Below are positions 1-9,485 of a stretch of DNA of 64,000 nt, piece after piece. The notes beneath the pieces are model-generated. The model was not told where the DNA came from and made no database searches. It worked only from the letters and a program-made list of their open reading frames with translations. Each line of letters opens with the position of its first letter. The stretch's first letter is position 1. The stretch is from Bacteroidales bacterium (GTDB lineage Bacteria > Bacteroidota > Bacteroidia > Bacteroidales > UBA932): assembly GCA_015060455.1 (NCBI GenBank), contig SUYM01000017.1:1-64000 (forward strand), written 5' to 3'. The position numbers and the translations under genes are program-made.

Positions 1-763
1 TCAGAGCACCGCGTTCCAACTGTGCAGCCTCAGAATAGGCCTTTCCGATCATCATGTTGCCTCCGGCAGTCTCTATGGTAAAGGAAATACCCTCAGAGAG
101 GGTTCCCGGAGCAGCGGCAAAATAATATGTTCCGGCAGCGAAAACCTCGCCCTCAGCAGGCACAAGGGTGATTTCCTCGGCATCAGCCTCAGCGCATGAA
201 GGCTTTCCGTCCTGATCTGTCGAAGCATACACCGTTCCGGCAATCAGTTCGCCATTGTTGCCGGAGATGGTAATCTTACTGATGTCATCTCTTCCCAAAG
301 TTACGCTTCCCAATGCACACAGGTGGCGCAGTTCGAAATTCCTGTTCTCGGCGTCCGTCTTTGCAAACCAGATGCAGGCTTCTTCCAATGAGCCGCTCTG
401 GGTCGTAGGCATAGCCACCATCACGGAATTGCCGTAACGGTCGTTTGCAGCAGAGGCAGGATAAACCGCGTAGTAGGTGCCTTCCGTCACCTCCTGTTCA
501 AACTCGACCGTTTCTGTTGTCTGGCCGATGGATACGGCAGAAGAAGAACCGTCAGAGAAGAATGCAATGGCATCTCCCTCCTTCCAGGAGAGGACAGCAT
601 CAGTACCTGTGACCTGCTCGACTATCTGAGCAGTGAAATCCAGTTTCACCATCTGAGGCTCATTGTCGGGCTCAGATGGTGTTACAGGAGTCTGGTCAGG
701 GTTCTCTTTTCCGCAGGATGCCACAATCATGATTGCAGCAAGCAGTTTCAAGTATTTTCCCAT
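1..763 (-). CDS. Fimbrillin-like surface lipoprotein of the PUL (3' end outside window)
   Basis: This is the last visible gene of the minus-strand PUL operon, and its C-terminus lies beyond base 1. The start ATG at 761-763 is 11 bases after the stop of the BNR_4 gene. The N-terminus is a lipoprotein signal (MGKYLKLLAAIMIVASCGKE) with lipobox VASC, so the protein is probably anchored in the outer membrane. About 254 residues are visible. They share the pattern GTYYFAA.PG.L..G(I/V)SFT with the lipoprotein at 3287-4732, so the two are paralogues of the fimbrillin-like/Mfa-like beta-sandwich type. By position it should be a surface glycan-binding protein, but binding is inferred from context only. 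Confidence 0.7.
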   Translation of the reverse strand, partial: MGKYLKLLAAIMIVASCGKENPDQTPVTPSEPDNEPQMVKLDFTAQIVEQVTGTDAVLSWKEGDAIAFFSDGSSSAVSIGQTTETVEFEQEVTEGTYYAVYPASAANDRYGNSVMVAMPTTQSGSLEEACIWFAKTDAENRNFELRHLCALGSVTLGRDDISKITISGNNGELIAGTVYASTDQDGKPSCAEADAEEITLVPAEGEVFAAGTYYFAAAPGTLSEGISFTIETAGGNMMIGKAYSEAAQLERGAL

Positions 764-774
764 AATATTCAAGT

Positions 775-2085
775 TTACCTTATAAGCGTATCTGTTTTCA
801 AATCGTAAATCTTGGCTTCAAGAGTGAAGGTGTGTCCCTTCTTCCTATGGTCATAACAGCCTCGCTGCCAGAGCAGGTAACGTCCGTTATAATCTACGAT
901 AGGGCGAAGGTTGCGGATAATCTTCTCTCCGACCTTTTCCTTGTGGAGGCATTTCTCCTTCTTCCATTTCCCTCCTTTGAATTTCCAGAGTTCCACATAG
1001 TCTGTTCCGTAGTCAGCAAGTCCGTCGTTGCGGCACAGGGCCACCCGGTCCTTGTCTATGAAACTGACACCTCCCAGATATACCGAGTAGTTCCAGAAAG
1101 GCAGACCTCCGGCGGTGATGTCCTGGATATTTCCGTTCTTGTATATCAGGTAGCGGGAATCAGTCTTGATGTCCTTGGTGAAGGAAGCGACCGCTATGGC
1201 GCACTCGTCTTTCGGACATGCTGCCACGTCGAACAGACGCATGACTTTTCCTTCTTCATTAGGAATCACAACATCGAGTTCAGTATAGTCGAAGCAGTCT
1301 CCCAGACGCGTAACCACTGTCTTGCCGTCCTTGTTGTAGATGTTGCCGTCGTTGAAATCGATGAAGCCCATCCTGATCCTGCAATCGGTGCTCTGTGTAG
1401 GGTGGCCGTATGCGACGATGCGGATGACACCGTCCACATCTGTAACCCTCTGCAATTTTATGTAATACCTTTTGTTGGTTGCAGTGATGAATTCAACCGG
1501 CTCAGTCCAGTTCACCATATCTTCCGAACATGTCCAGGCCCATTTGTAGGTATCCTGCCTGGTTCTTGTGAAGATGTAGTGCTTTCCGTTCATATAGAAA
1601 TACTGGATGTAGGTGGTAGTTCCTGCAAACTTGATCGGAATAGCGTCCTCGAACTCGTCAATGGACTCATAACTGGTTGAGATTCTTACGTAAACCTCAT
1701 TGCTCTTGTCGTGTCCGTAGGTATAGATGCAGGCCACCCTCTTGTCCGGAAGCATGACCACTACACTGTTGTTGTGGTCGTCATTCCATGTGCATTTTTT
1801 CAGGTGCACCTTACGGAATGTTCCGTCAGTCGCGTCATACTCTGCGATGCCGGTGTAGCCTCTTGCAGATGTATAACCCCACCAGAGTTTTGACTTATAG
1901 TCGTCACACGACCACACCTGCGGACCGAACCACCAGGTCCAGGCCATGTCATCCACACTGCCCACTTCGCGGAAATAGTTGCAGTCAACCTCCTTTACGG
2001 TAGGCAGACGGCGGATCTGAGCCTGAACGGCAACCTGACATGTCAGAAGGACAGCAAGAGAAAATAGAAGATATATGCGTTTCAT
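775..2085 (-). CDS. BNR_4-type seven-bladed propeller enzyme (putative polysaccharide lyase or rhamnosidase)
   Basis: A 436-residue secreted protein with a signal peptide ending near AVQAQ (about residue 23). The block DDHNNSVVVMLPDKR followed by YTYGHD (His104 and His125) is the hallmark of BNR_4 propellers, which usually show DHHNAP..LPDGR...GH. Known members of this fold are ulvan lyases (PL24, PL25), the rhamnose-glucuronate lyase PL27 and the rhamnosidase GH145. The next gene upstream is GH105, the family that removes the unsaturated uronic acid left by such lyases, and this pairing favours a lyase or a rhamnose-glucuronate enzyme. The gaps to its neighbours are 13 and 11 bases, so it is co-transcribed. 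I cannot assign the CAZy family or the substrate by eye. Confidence 0.75.
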   Translation of the reverse strand: MKRIYLLFSLAVLLTCQVAVQAQIRRLPTVKEVDCNYFREVGSVDDMAWTWWFGPQVWSCDDYKSKLWWGYTSARGYTGIAEYDATDGTFRKVHLKKCTWNDDHNNSVVVMLPDKRVACIYTYGHDKSNEVYVRISTSYESIDEFEDAIPIKFAGTTTYIQYFYMNGKHYIFTRTRQDTYKWAWTCSEDMVNWTEPVEFITATNKRYYIKLQRVTDVDGVIRIVAYGHPTQSTDCRIRMGFIDFNDGNIYNKDGKTVVTRLGDCFDYTELDVVIPNEEGKVMRLFDVAACPKDECAIAVASFTKDIKTDSRYLIYKNGNIQDITAGGLPFWNYSVYLGGVSFIDKDRVALCRNDGLADYGTDYVELWKFKGGKWKKEKCLHKEKVGEKIIRNLRPIVDYNGRYLLWQRGCYDHRKKGHTFTLEAKIYDLKTDTLIR

Positions 2086-2098
2086 AGTGATTGTCAGA

Positions 2099-3274
2099 TT
2101 AAAGGTTAGGATTGTTCACCAGTGCATTAGCCACCCACATCATGGCGCACTGTCCGTGTTCATTGCCGGTCTTGCGGGCTCTGTTCATATAGAACTCCTT
2201 GTCAGGATTGCCGTTGGTGCCTATGCAGACATCTGTGAGTTCGAAATTTTCCAGTTTTCCACACAGCGCTATCCATGCCTTGCGGGCCGCCTTTGCGTAT
2301 TCTTCATCGAGTACTCCTGCCACATAACCTTCGATGAACGCGTATGTGAACATTGCCGTACATGATGTCTCTCCGTATGATTCAGGCTCGTCGAGAAGCT
2401 GGCCCCAGAGACCGTCCTCTCTTTGGAGTTCCAGAAGAGTGTTCATCATTTTCAGGTAGGAACTCTTGATGAACGAATAATGCTCGTTGTCTTTTGGAAG
2501 AACTTTGAGAAGCATCGGCATTCCTGCGGCCATCCATCCGTTTCCGCGTCCCCAGTAATAAGGGGCATCCTGTGTGTGAAGGAACAGGCCGTTCTCCTGC
2601 TGGAGGGTTGTGAGATAAAGAGCAAGTTCCTTGGCAGTGCGTTCTACGTATTTGAGGTCTCGGGTCGCCTTGTAGGCCTGCAATTGGAGGAATGTGATCA
2701 TATACATATCGTCAATCCAGAGACGGGTCTGTGGAGAATAGCCCTGCGAGAGCCATTCGAGTTGCTTCTCATACGGAACCTTGGTGAGGGAATGCTCTGC
2801 CGGGTCCTCAGACGGCTCGCTCCACTGGTTGTTGGCGTAGTCCATACCGATTTCAAAGGCGCGTGGATCCGAGTTGAGGCAGTAAACTTCCAACGGAACC
2901 GCTCCGAAGACAGAGTAGTCAACATGCCATTTGTGTGAGCGGAAGGTCTCCTTCTCGCCACCATCGTTGAACGGCTCCCACATTGCAATCAGGGCATCTT
3001 CCATCTCCTTGTCGCCGATGCCGCGGGCAAAGGCAAGGCAGTTGGCCCATTCGCTTGTTACTGTATATTTCACGTAGGTCATACCTTTCTTGGTCGTCCT
3101 TTCAGGCTTGTCCTTGTCTATGAAGAGTTGGGTTATGCCTCGTCCGACTTCAACCGGGTCGCAACCCTCAGGAAGCGAGTCAAAGTAGGACTTCTGGGAA
3201 CAGCCTGCCGCCACAAGGATTGATAGGGCGATGACGCCTGCCGGAATCAGTTTGTGCAATCTTGTCATTTTCAT
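2099..3274 (-). CDS. GH105 unsaturated glucuronyl/rhamnogalacturonyl hydrolase, lipoprotein
   Basis: A 391-residue (alpha/alpha)6-barrel enzyme with a lipobox (ILVAAGC, about residues 20-26). The motif WIDDMYM, containing the catalytic Asp region, and the motif WGRGNGW are diagnostic of GH105/GH88 enzymes. These hydrate and release delta-4,5-unsaturated uronic acids from the non-reducing ends of lyase products. The length is normal for GH105 (about 370-400). It lies 12 bases downstream of the fimbrillin-like lipoprotein gene and 13 bases upstream of the BNR_4 gene. A second in-frame ATG two codons downstream (3268) is an equally possible start. It probably acts in the periplasm or at the outer membrane on oligosaccharides generated by the BNR_4 enzyme. 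Confidence 0.88.
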   Translation of the reverse strand: MKMTRLHKLIPAGVIALSILVAAGCSQKSYFDSLPEGCDPVEVGRGITQLFIDKDKPERTTKKGMTYVKYTVTSEWANCLAFARGIGDKEMEDALIAMWEPFNDGGEKETFRSHKWHVDYSVFGAVPLEVYCLNSDPRAFEIGMDYANNQWSEPSEDPAEHSLTKVPYEKQLEWLSQGYSPQTRLWIDDMYMITFLQLQAYKATRDLKYVERTAKELALYLTTLQQENGLFLHTQDAPYYWGRGNGWMAAGMPMLLKVLPKDNEHYSFIKSSYLKMMNTLLELQREDGLWGQLLDEPESYGETSCTAMFTYAFIEGYVAGVLDEEYAKAARKAWIALCGKLENFELTDVCIGTNGNPDKEFYMNRARKTGNEHGQCAMMWVANALVNNPNL

Positions 3275-3286
3275 GTAATGGTGTTG

Positions 3287-4732
3287 TTAATTATTATTCG
3301 TTTTTTCGTACGTGAGGACCAGATGCGCGAAGTAAAGGCCTATGGAGGAGGTGTTGCTGTTCAGATAATATATGGTCTTTGCTTCCGTACCGGAGAGTCT
3401 GAATTCACGGTCAACCACTTTCTTGTCCTTCTTTCCTGACCAGCACGTCCAACTTTGGAGTTCTCCGCCGGCAACATAACTTTTCTCCTCCGCCCCTTCA
3501 GGGATACGGTTTGTGATGCCCGCGGTAGTGACCTTATCTTCGCCATTATCTGTGTTACCCCTTCTGCACTGACCCACCACAACGGTTTTCAGTCTGAAAC
3601 CTTCAAGTGCCGGCAGGCCAAAGTAAACCTTGTCTGTCTGCATACCGATACAGTCGGCATAGCCAGATGTGTTGTTTGTCCTCCATGAGAATTTTCCATC
3701 ACCGGAAACATCCCTGGCATGGAAACTATACTCAGTTCCATCAAGGGTATATGTGTATGTCACGCCATCTGTCAGACCTTCGACACCTGCGGATGCCGGC
3801 CATTTGCTCTGCGGGTCATAGGTCTCTTTCGTGCCTGCCTCCGGTCCGAAAACGAAACTCAGTTGCAGAACATCGGCAGTGGATATGTTGTCCAAGGTGC
3901 CGAATGAACGGATTTCCGAACGGTTCAGCGCGTCCGGGGTGGCTATGGCCTTGCCGAGTATGGTGCCGCCGCTGCTCGTGGTGAATGTAAAGGATACACC
4001 TGCGTCCAAGGCACCCGGAACTGCGGCAAAATAGTAGGTTCCCGCAGCGAAACTGTTCCCTGTGGCTGGAACAACCGTAATTGATTTCACAGGAGATGAC
4101 AGGGAGGTTACGCTCGGAATGCCGTCCTGACCGATGCTGAGCAGGGCATTTCCGGCAAGCGCATCTGATGACAGGCTGCTGAATTCCACCTTTGCTATAT
4201 CGTTACGGCTTAATGTGAAAGCACCGAGACCACAGAGGTTGCGGAATACGAGGTTCTGATCTGCTGCTCCGGTAGATGCCACCGCTATGTTTACCTTGTC
4301 AAATTCTCCGTTCTGTTTGTCCGGAACAGTCACGGAGAATCCCTTCGAATCAAGAGATGCCTCCGTTGACGAAGGATAGACAGCCCAGTAGGTGTCGGCT
4401 TCGTTCACTTCCGTTGAAAATTCCGCGCTTGCACCTTCTGCTGATGCGCCGGCGTAGTTGAATCCTCCATTCCAGAGGATCAGAATACGGTCTCCGGCGT
4501 TCCAACTCATTTGGCCGTTGTTGATGCCTGCCCGTGTGGCTATGACATCGCCGAATGAACCGGAGAACACAACCGGAATGCTGCCTCCCGCTTCCGGCTC
4601 CGGTACAGGAGGTTCCGGCGCAGGATTCTGATGGTAGCGTATCGGCTTAGGAATTTCAGGCAAAGTGTCGTAGGAACAAGCGACCGCGATGAGAGAAAAT
4701 AATATTATAAAAGGAAACTTTTTCATGTTCAT
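3287..4732 (-). CDS. Fimbrillin-like surface glycan-binding lipoprotein (SusE/F position)
   Basis: A 481-residue lipoprotein. The open frame extends back to 4924, but the sensible start is the ATG at 4730-4732 (MNMKKFPFIILFSLIAVACS), 5 bases after the susD stop, because it gives a clean signal peptide and lipobox (IAVAC). A second ATG two codons later is also possible. A Pro/Glu-rich linker (PAPEPPVPEPEAGG) precedes beta-rich domains. The middle part resembles the lipoprotein at 1-763 (GTYYFAAVPGALDAGVSFTF). The C-terminal part (about residue 290 onward) has no counterpart visible in the window. Genes directly after susD usually encode surface glycan-binding proteins, and that role is inferred here. 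Confidence 0.75.
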   Translation of the reverse strand: MNMKKFPFIILFSLIAVACSYDTLPEIPKPIRYHQNPAPEPPVPEPEAGGSIPVVFSGSFGDVIATRAGINNGQMSWNAGDRILILWNGGFNYAGASAEGASAEFSTEVNEADTYWAVYPSSTEASLDSKGFSVTVPDKQNGEFDKVNIAVASTGAADQNLVFRNLCGLGAFTLSRNDIAKVEFSSLSSDALAGNALLSIGQDGIPSVTSLSSPVKSITVVPATGNSFAAGTYYFAAVPGALDAGVSFTFTTSSGGTILGKAIATPDALNRSEIRSFGTLDNISTADVLQLSFVFGPEAGTKETYDPQSKWPASAGVEGLTDGVTYTYTLDGTEYSFHARDVSGDGKFSWRTNNTSGYADCIGMQTDKVYFGLPALEGFRLKTVVVGQCRRGNTDNGEDKVTTAGITNRIPEGAEEKSYVAGGELQSWTCWSGKKDKKVVDREFRLSGTEAKTIYYLNSNTSSIGLYFAHLVLTYEKTNNN

Positions 4733-4737
4733 GACAA

Positions 4738-6411
4738 TTAGTTCGAATAACCTGGATTCTGCTCGATGGCCGCTCCTGTATTGGCCTCGATGAATGAATA
4801 TGGGATAGGGAAGAGGTTCATGTGGTCTTCCACCTGCCAGCCTTGCCACTCGTTGAGTCTGCGCGTGCGCTCCACGTATGTGCCTGTGCGGTACAGCGTA
4901 ATCCTTCGGCGCTCCTCGAAGCAAAGTTCGCGGGCACGTTCGTCAAGGATATAATCCAGAGTGACATCGGCAGGATCCACATCACTTGCCTTTGCGCGGC
5001 GTCTGACCACATTTATATCGGCTGCCGCCTTGTCCTTCTGATTGTCAAGAAGATATGCTTCTGCCCTCAGAAGATAGGTCTCAGCCAGACGAAGCAGGTA
5101 CTGGTCAGCGTAGGTGCCGCCTGCGGAAGCGGTGAGCAGACCGGTTTCCTTGTCTGCATACAGTCCCTCAGGATGGTCTCCCGGGCATGTGACCTTGCTG
5201 AACCACGGATACCACCTGTAATCGTTTGTCTTGTAGTTCTTGCTCATGGATTCCGGTGCTATGGCAGATTGACCGTACCAGCGTGATGCCGGATTGTCGT
5301 AGATGACCTCACGGATAACATTCACCGCGGAGTTGCGGAGGTCTTTGTCAAAATCGCTGCCCCAGCATGTGTTGAGCATCCATTCTGTTGTACGCATATA
5401 TGAAACGCCACGACCTCCTACGTTAAAGTCAGACCTTGGACCTAACATTCCCGGCTCGCCGTCAGGGTCAGTGAGGGTATGTACGCTCGGCACATGGAAA
5501 CGTTCCAAAGGATAGTCATAATCCGTTGTGACTGTGTATCCTCCTCTTACATCCTCCTCCATCTGGATCACCCAGAGTGCTTCGGTGTTCTTGGCGCTCT
5601 TGCGGTTCTGGTTGCCGCGCTGAAAAAGATCGAAGAACACATCTCCGTTCGGCACTGCCGAAACGCGGGTGCCGAAACGCTTGGTCATAAGAGCGGTGTT
5701 GCTGTCGGAAATCACGTCCCCAGCGTACTGTATGGCGCCCTTGTAGTCCCCAAGGGATATGAGGGTCTCGGCGAGATAGTGCTTTGCGACCAGATCGGAC
5801 ACCTTCCCGTCCTCGACTTCCGCTATGCCGGGGAGGTTTTCGGCAGCGAATTTAAGGTCATCCCGCATGAAGGCAAGCACCTCTTCACGGGAAGCACGGA
5901 CGAAGTCCCTCTTAGGAGAGGTGATTTCCTCTTTTACGATAGGGACTCCACCGAAATAATATACGAGATTGCGGTAACAATAGGCGCGGAAGAAGCGTGC
6001 TTCGGCTTCAACGACAGCCTTTTGCGCGGATGACAGTTCAGACTTGCCGATACGCGTGAGAATTGCGTTGGCATTCTTGATGGTCTTATATGGATTTTCC
6101 CAGAAGGCCTCCACCTGCTCACTCGATGATATATATACGGTGGAGAGGTTTCCCCAGCGGTCTCCGTCCTTGCGGGCATTGTAGGCTATGTCGGTCGCGA
6201 GCAATGTCCTGATTCCTCCTTTGGAACTCATTTCATAACCTCTGACCTGGCTGTACATTCCTGAAATGGCGGACTGGTAGTCGCTGTACGATTTGTATGT
6301 GGTTTCCGGACTGAAAAAGTCCAGCGGAGTTTCTTTGAGAAAATCCTTTTCGTTGCAGGCACAGCAGAGAAATATGGTGCACCAACCTATGATTGTGAAT
6401 ATTCTTTTCAT
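4738..6411 (-). CDS. susD: SusD/RagB-like nutrient-binding outer-membrane lipoprotein
   Basis: A 557-residue SusD family protein. The signal ends in a Cys-rich lipobox (IFLCCAC). The N-terminus FLKETPLDFFSPETTYKSYSDYQSAISGMY... is typical: a D/E-rich start, then the helical TPR core. RAYCYRNLVYYFGGVPIV is the standard SusD core motif, and RAEAYLLDNQKDKAAADINVVRRRA followed by LDYILDERARELCFEE is the C-terminal signature. It forms the lid over the SusC transporter encoded 13 bases upstream. The length is usual for the family. A polysaccharide or oligosaccharide substrate is inferred from the adjacent GH105 and BNR_4 genes. Confidence 0.95.
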   Translation of the reverse strand: MKRIFTIIGWCTIFLCCACNEKDFLKETPLDFFSPETTYKSYSDYQSAISGMYSQVRGYEMSSKGGIRTLLATDIAYNARKDGDRWGNLSTVYISSSEQVEAFWENPYKTIKNANAILTRIGKSELSSAQKAVVEAEARFFRAYCYRNLVYYFGGVPIVKEEITSPKRDFVRASREEVLAFMRDDLKFAAENLPGIAEVEDGKVSDLVAKHYLAETLISLGDYKGAIQYAGDVISDSNTALMTKRFGTRVSAVPNGDVFFDLFQRGNQNRKSAKNTEALWVIQMEEDVRGGYTVTTDYDYPLERFHVPSVHTLTDPDGEPGMLGPRSDFNVGGRGVSYMRTTEWMLNTCWGSDFDKDLRNSAVNVIREVIYDNPASRWYGQSAIAPESMSKNYKTNDYRWYPWFSKVTCPGDHPEGLYADKETGLLTASAGGTYADQYLLRLAETYLLRAEAYLLDNQKDKAAADINVVRRRAKASDVDPADVTLDYILDERARELCFEERRRITLYRTGTYVERTRRLNEWQGWQVEDHMNLFPIPYSFIEANTGAAIEQNPGYSN

Positions 6412-6424
6412 AATTTCCGTATCC

Positions 6425-9400
6425 TTAGAATGTCAGGTCTATACCGAATGAATAACTTCTCATGACGGGTCTTGACGAATGTCCGGCTCCCACGCCGAGT
6501 TCAGGATCCCATCCTATCCATTTCGTGAAGGTGAGAAGGTTCTTGCCTGATATGGACAGGGCGAGATTTTTGGCGCGTATCTTCTTTGCATACTTCTCGG
6601 GAAGGGTGTAGGAGAAGGAGAGGTCCTGCAAGCGGACGAAATTGCGCTGCTGGTAGAGAGTTCCCCCGACAGTAGGTGTCACCCATGTGCGTGCGAATTT
6701 GCCGTCAGGATTCCGTGGAGACCAGAAGTCGGTGAATGTAAATTCGTTCTGTGCCTCAGCGTTGCTTATTGTGGTGTAGTCACGTCCTCCGTTGGCTCCA
6801 AGATAACCGTTCTTTCCTCCGTTTACGATATTGAGCATGAAGGAAAGGCTGAAACCCTTGTATTTGAGCCTGTTTGTTATACCCATCCTCCAAGCGGGTT
6901 CGGTGCGTCCCAGAATTACCCTGTCTTCGGCTGGCGTAATCTCATAATAGTCGCCGTTGCCGAAATCGTGGAGTTTATATGTTCCAGGGTACCATCCCAC
7001 AGGAATATCGTCATCTATCTGCCACATTCCGTCTATCTGGTACCCATAGACAGTTCCTATGGACTCTCCTATGAACAGTCCGCTGGCAACAAGGTCGTCT
7101 TCCTTGCCGTCTCCGTCGTTATCCTCGCCCAGAAGGCTCACAATTCTGTTTCTGTTGGCAGAGAAGGCTACTGAGATATTCCACTCAAAGCCCTTTGCTC
7201 TTACAGGGACACCGTCCAGGGTGATTTCCACACCGCTGTTACGGATTTTGCCGATATTGGTTGATACGACGGTGAATCCGCTGGCGCTTGGGATCGTCAT
7301 ATCCCAGAGAAGGTCCTTTGTGATCGAATTGTAATAATCTATGCTACCGCTGATTCTTCCTCCCAGAAAGCCGAAGTCAATACCGGCGTTAAGTTCGTCG
7401 GTGGTTTCCCATCTGAGGTTGGGATTGGCCATGGAAGACAACGAATATCCTACCGAAGTGGAAGCCCCGTCGCCGAAAATGTAGTTCGCGTCACTCATTC
7501 TGGCAAGCGAGGAGTATCTGCTAGTCTGGTTACCTGTGCGTCCATAACTCATGCGGACTTTCAACTGGTTGATCCATCTGACTTTCTTCATGAAGTCCTC
7601 TTGCGACGCAGTCCAGCCAATACCGACTGACGGGAACCATCCGAATTTATGGTTCTCTGCGAAGCCGCTGAATCCGTCCCTTCTTATTGTGGCGTTGAAA
7701 AGATACTTTCCTGCATAGTTGTAACTTATTCTGCCCATCTGGTAAAGGCTGGATTCCTCATATCCGGTCGAGGAAATCTTATGGGTGGAAGCAAGTTCCA
7801 GAGAGTTGTAGCCGAGCGCATCGGTGTCGTAGCCGGTTCCTTCTGCGGTGGTTGTGTCGTGTCTCCGCTTGTTTGCACCATATACCAATGTCACGCCTAT
7901 ATTATGGCGGTTGAAACTGCGGTTGTAACTCAGGATGTTATCTACAAGCCAGTAATAGTCGTTGCCGTAGGACTTTTCTCCATGACCTTGAAGGTTGTCC
8001 TTGAATATATTGAAATTGCCGCTGTTGCTGGCATTGAGCCTGTAATTGAAGTTGACCTGATATTTAAGGCCGGTGACCCACGGAACATCGATTATACCAT
8101 ATACGTTGGTGTTGATCTGATGTTTCTTTTCCAGGTCCTGAGACCTGCTCTGTATGAACGGGTTCAGGGTCTTGATGCCGGTAGGGTTCGCTTCCAGTTC
8201 CCAGTTGCCGTCTTCGGGACTGACGAAGGGGCTTACCACCGGGTTCATCAGGAGGATGTTGCCGATGTTAGGGGATTCTCCGGAATAATCCAGAAATGCA
8301 AGGAAGGTGTTGGTGCCGATTTTGAGCCAGTTCGTCACATTGACGTCCATATTTACCCTGAGGGTGGTCCTCCGGTAAATATCATTCATCGTAACTCCCT
8401 TTACATCTGAGTGGCTGCCTGAAATATAGTAGGCGACACGTTTTGAGCCGCCTGACACCGTGAGGCTGTTCGTGTAGTTGTGACCGATGTTGGTGCAGGC
8501 ATCCCACCAGTCGTATTCCAGATCGTTGGTTATGCCCTGGATGGTCTTAGGGGTGAGTTGGGAATTGGTATAGTCCCAGTCAGGGTTGATCTCGGTGTAG
8601 CCGGACTCGCGTGTATATGCGTCTGAATATTCAATGTCGCGCAGGCGCGCAAGCCACTCTCCGCGGTTCAGAAGGCGGGTCTTGATGGTCGGCTCACTGA
8701 ATGAGAAGTTTCCTCTATATGTTATACTGGGGGGGGTATCCCTCTTACCGCTCTTGGACGATATTATGATTACGCCGTTTGCCGCCTGAGCGCCATAGAC
8801 AGCCTTGCTGCTCGCGTCCTTGAGCACCTCTATGGACTCTATGTCGGATGGGTTTATGTCGCTTATGCGTCCGGAATAGATTATGCCGTCGAGAATCACC
8901 AGCGGGTCGGTGCTTCCGTTTATGGTCACCTGTCCGCGCACTTCGATCGAAGGCTCGGAGCCTGCCGCATTCACCTGTCCTATGTTCAGTCCGGGCACGG
9001 TACCGTGGAGGGACTCCATTATACTTGTATTAGGTGAATGTCTGAATGTCTCGATGTCGGCCTTTGCCACGGAACCAGTAAGGTCGCTTTTCTTTGCGGT
9101 ACCGTAACCTATGAACACGACTTCGTCGAGCATTACCGAATCTTCAGCAAGGACAACCGATAGAGAGGTCTGGCCTCCCACCGATATTGTCTGTGTGGCA
9201 TATCCTATCATGGAGATTTCCAAGGTGCTGTTCTGCGGCACGCTCAGTGTGGCTACTCCATTTTCGTCTGTGACAGCACCGTTTGTGGTGCCCTGTACGA
9301 CCACTCCGGCTCCGATGAGCGGACCGACGGAGTCGGATACGCTCACTTTTACCTGTCCGGCTGTCTGTGAGAGTGCAGCGGCTGATGTAAGGCACATGAT

Positions 9401-9442
9401 CAGCATGGCTGCAAATAGATTAGTTATGGTTCGTGTTTTCAT
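6425..9442 (-). CDS. susC: SusC/RagA TonB-linked outer-membrane transporter
   Basis: A 1005-residue TonB-dependent transporter and first gene of the PUL operon. I start it at the ATG at 9440-9442. The frame can be extended three codons to a TTG at 9451, but that would overlap the promoter. Order of parts: signal peptide (to about residue 24), CarboxypepD_reg-like domain (about 27-105), the SusC link region DEVVFIGYGTAKKSDLTGSV, plug domain (about 115-225), and a long beta-barrel ending in an aromatic residue (SYSFGIDLTF). It imports oligosaccharides across the outer membrane with the SusD lid. The gene contains a run of eight G on the plus strand at 8729-8736, discussed as a possible slippage tract. 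Confidence 0.96.
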   Translation of the reverse strand: MKTRTITNLFAAMLIMCLTSAAALSQTAGQVKVSVSDSVGPLIGAGVVVQGTTNGAVTDENGVATLSVPQNSTLEISMIGYATQTISVGGQTSLSVVLAEDSVMLDEVVFIGYGTAKKSDLTGSVAKADIETFRHSPNTSIMESLHGTVPGLNIGQVNAAGSEPSIEVRGQVTINGSTDPLVILDGIIYSGRISDINPSDIESIEVLKDASSKAVYGAQAANGVIIISSKSGKRDTPPSITYRGNFSFSEPTIKTRLLNRGEWLARLRDIEYSDAYTRESGYTEINPDWDYTNSQLTPKTIQGITNDLEYDWWDACTNIGHNYTNSLTVSGGSKRVAYYISGSHSDVKGVTMNDIYRRTTLRVNMDVNVTNWLKIGTNTFLAFLDYSGESPNIGNILLMNPVVSPFVSPEDGNWELEANPTGIKTLNPFIQSRSQDLEKKHQINTNVYGIIDVPWVTGLKYQVNFNYRLNASNSGNFNIFKDNLQGHGEKSYGNDYYWLVDNILSYNRSFNRHNIGVTLVYGANKRRHDTTTAEGTGYDTDALGYNSLELASTHKISSTGYEESSLYQMGRISYNYAGKYLFNATIRRDGFSGFAENHKFGWFPSVGIGWTASQEDFMKKVRWINQLKVRMSYGRTGNQTSRYSSLARMSDANYIFGDGASTSVGYSLSSMANPNLRWETTDELNAGIDFGFLGGRISGSIDYYNSITKDLLWDMTIPSASGFTVVSTNIGKIRNSGVEITLDGVPVRAKGFEWNISVAFSANRNRIVSLLGEDNDGDGKEDDLVASGLFIGESIGTVYGYQIDGMWQIDDDIPVGWYPGTYKLHDFGNGDYYEITPAEDRVILGRTEPAWRMGITNRLKYKGFSLSFMLNIVNGGKNGYLGANGGRDYTTISNAEAQNEFTFTDFWSPRNPDGKFARTWVTPTVGGTLYQQRNFVRLQDLSFSYTLPEKYAKKIRAKNLALSISGKNLLTFTKWIGWDPELGVGAGHSSRPVMRSYSFGIDLTF

Positions 9443-9448
9443 GGGGTA

Positions 9449-9479
9449 CAAAATTAGTGCATATTTTTAAAAACACAAA
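9449..9479 (-). promoter_or_regulatory. Promoter of the PUL operon, very close to the susC start
   Basis: On the minus strand, TTTG (plus 9476-9479), 19 bases, then TAATTTTG (plus 9449-9456) match the Bacteroidota housekeeping promoter TTTG-N19-TAnnTTTG. The -7 box ends only 6 bases before the susC ATG, so the transcript should have almost no leader. Confidence 0.65.
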
Positions 9480-9485
9480 TAATTT

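Noticed and set aside
832..1680. 282-codon plus-strand open frame opposite the BNR_4 gene
   Set aside because: It is antisense to a gene with clear family motifs, has no recognisable domain, and has the composition expected of a shadow frame.
9443..9451. Upstream TTG start for susC
   Set aside because: It lies on the -7 box, and an ATG with a normal signal peptide follows three codons later.
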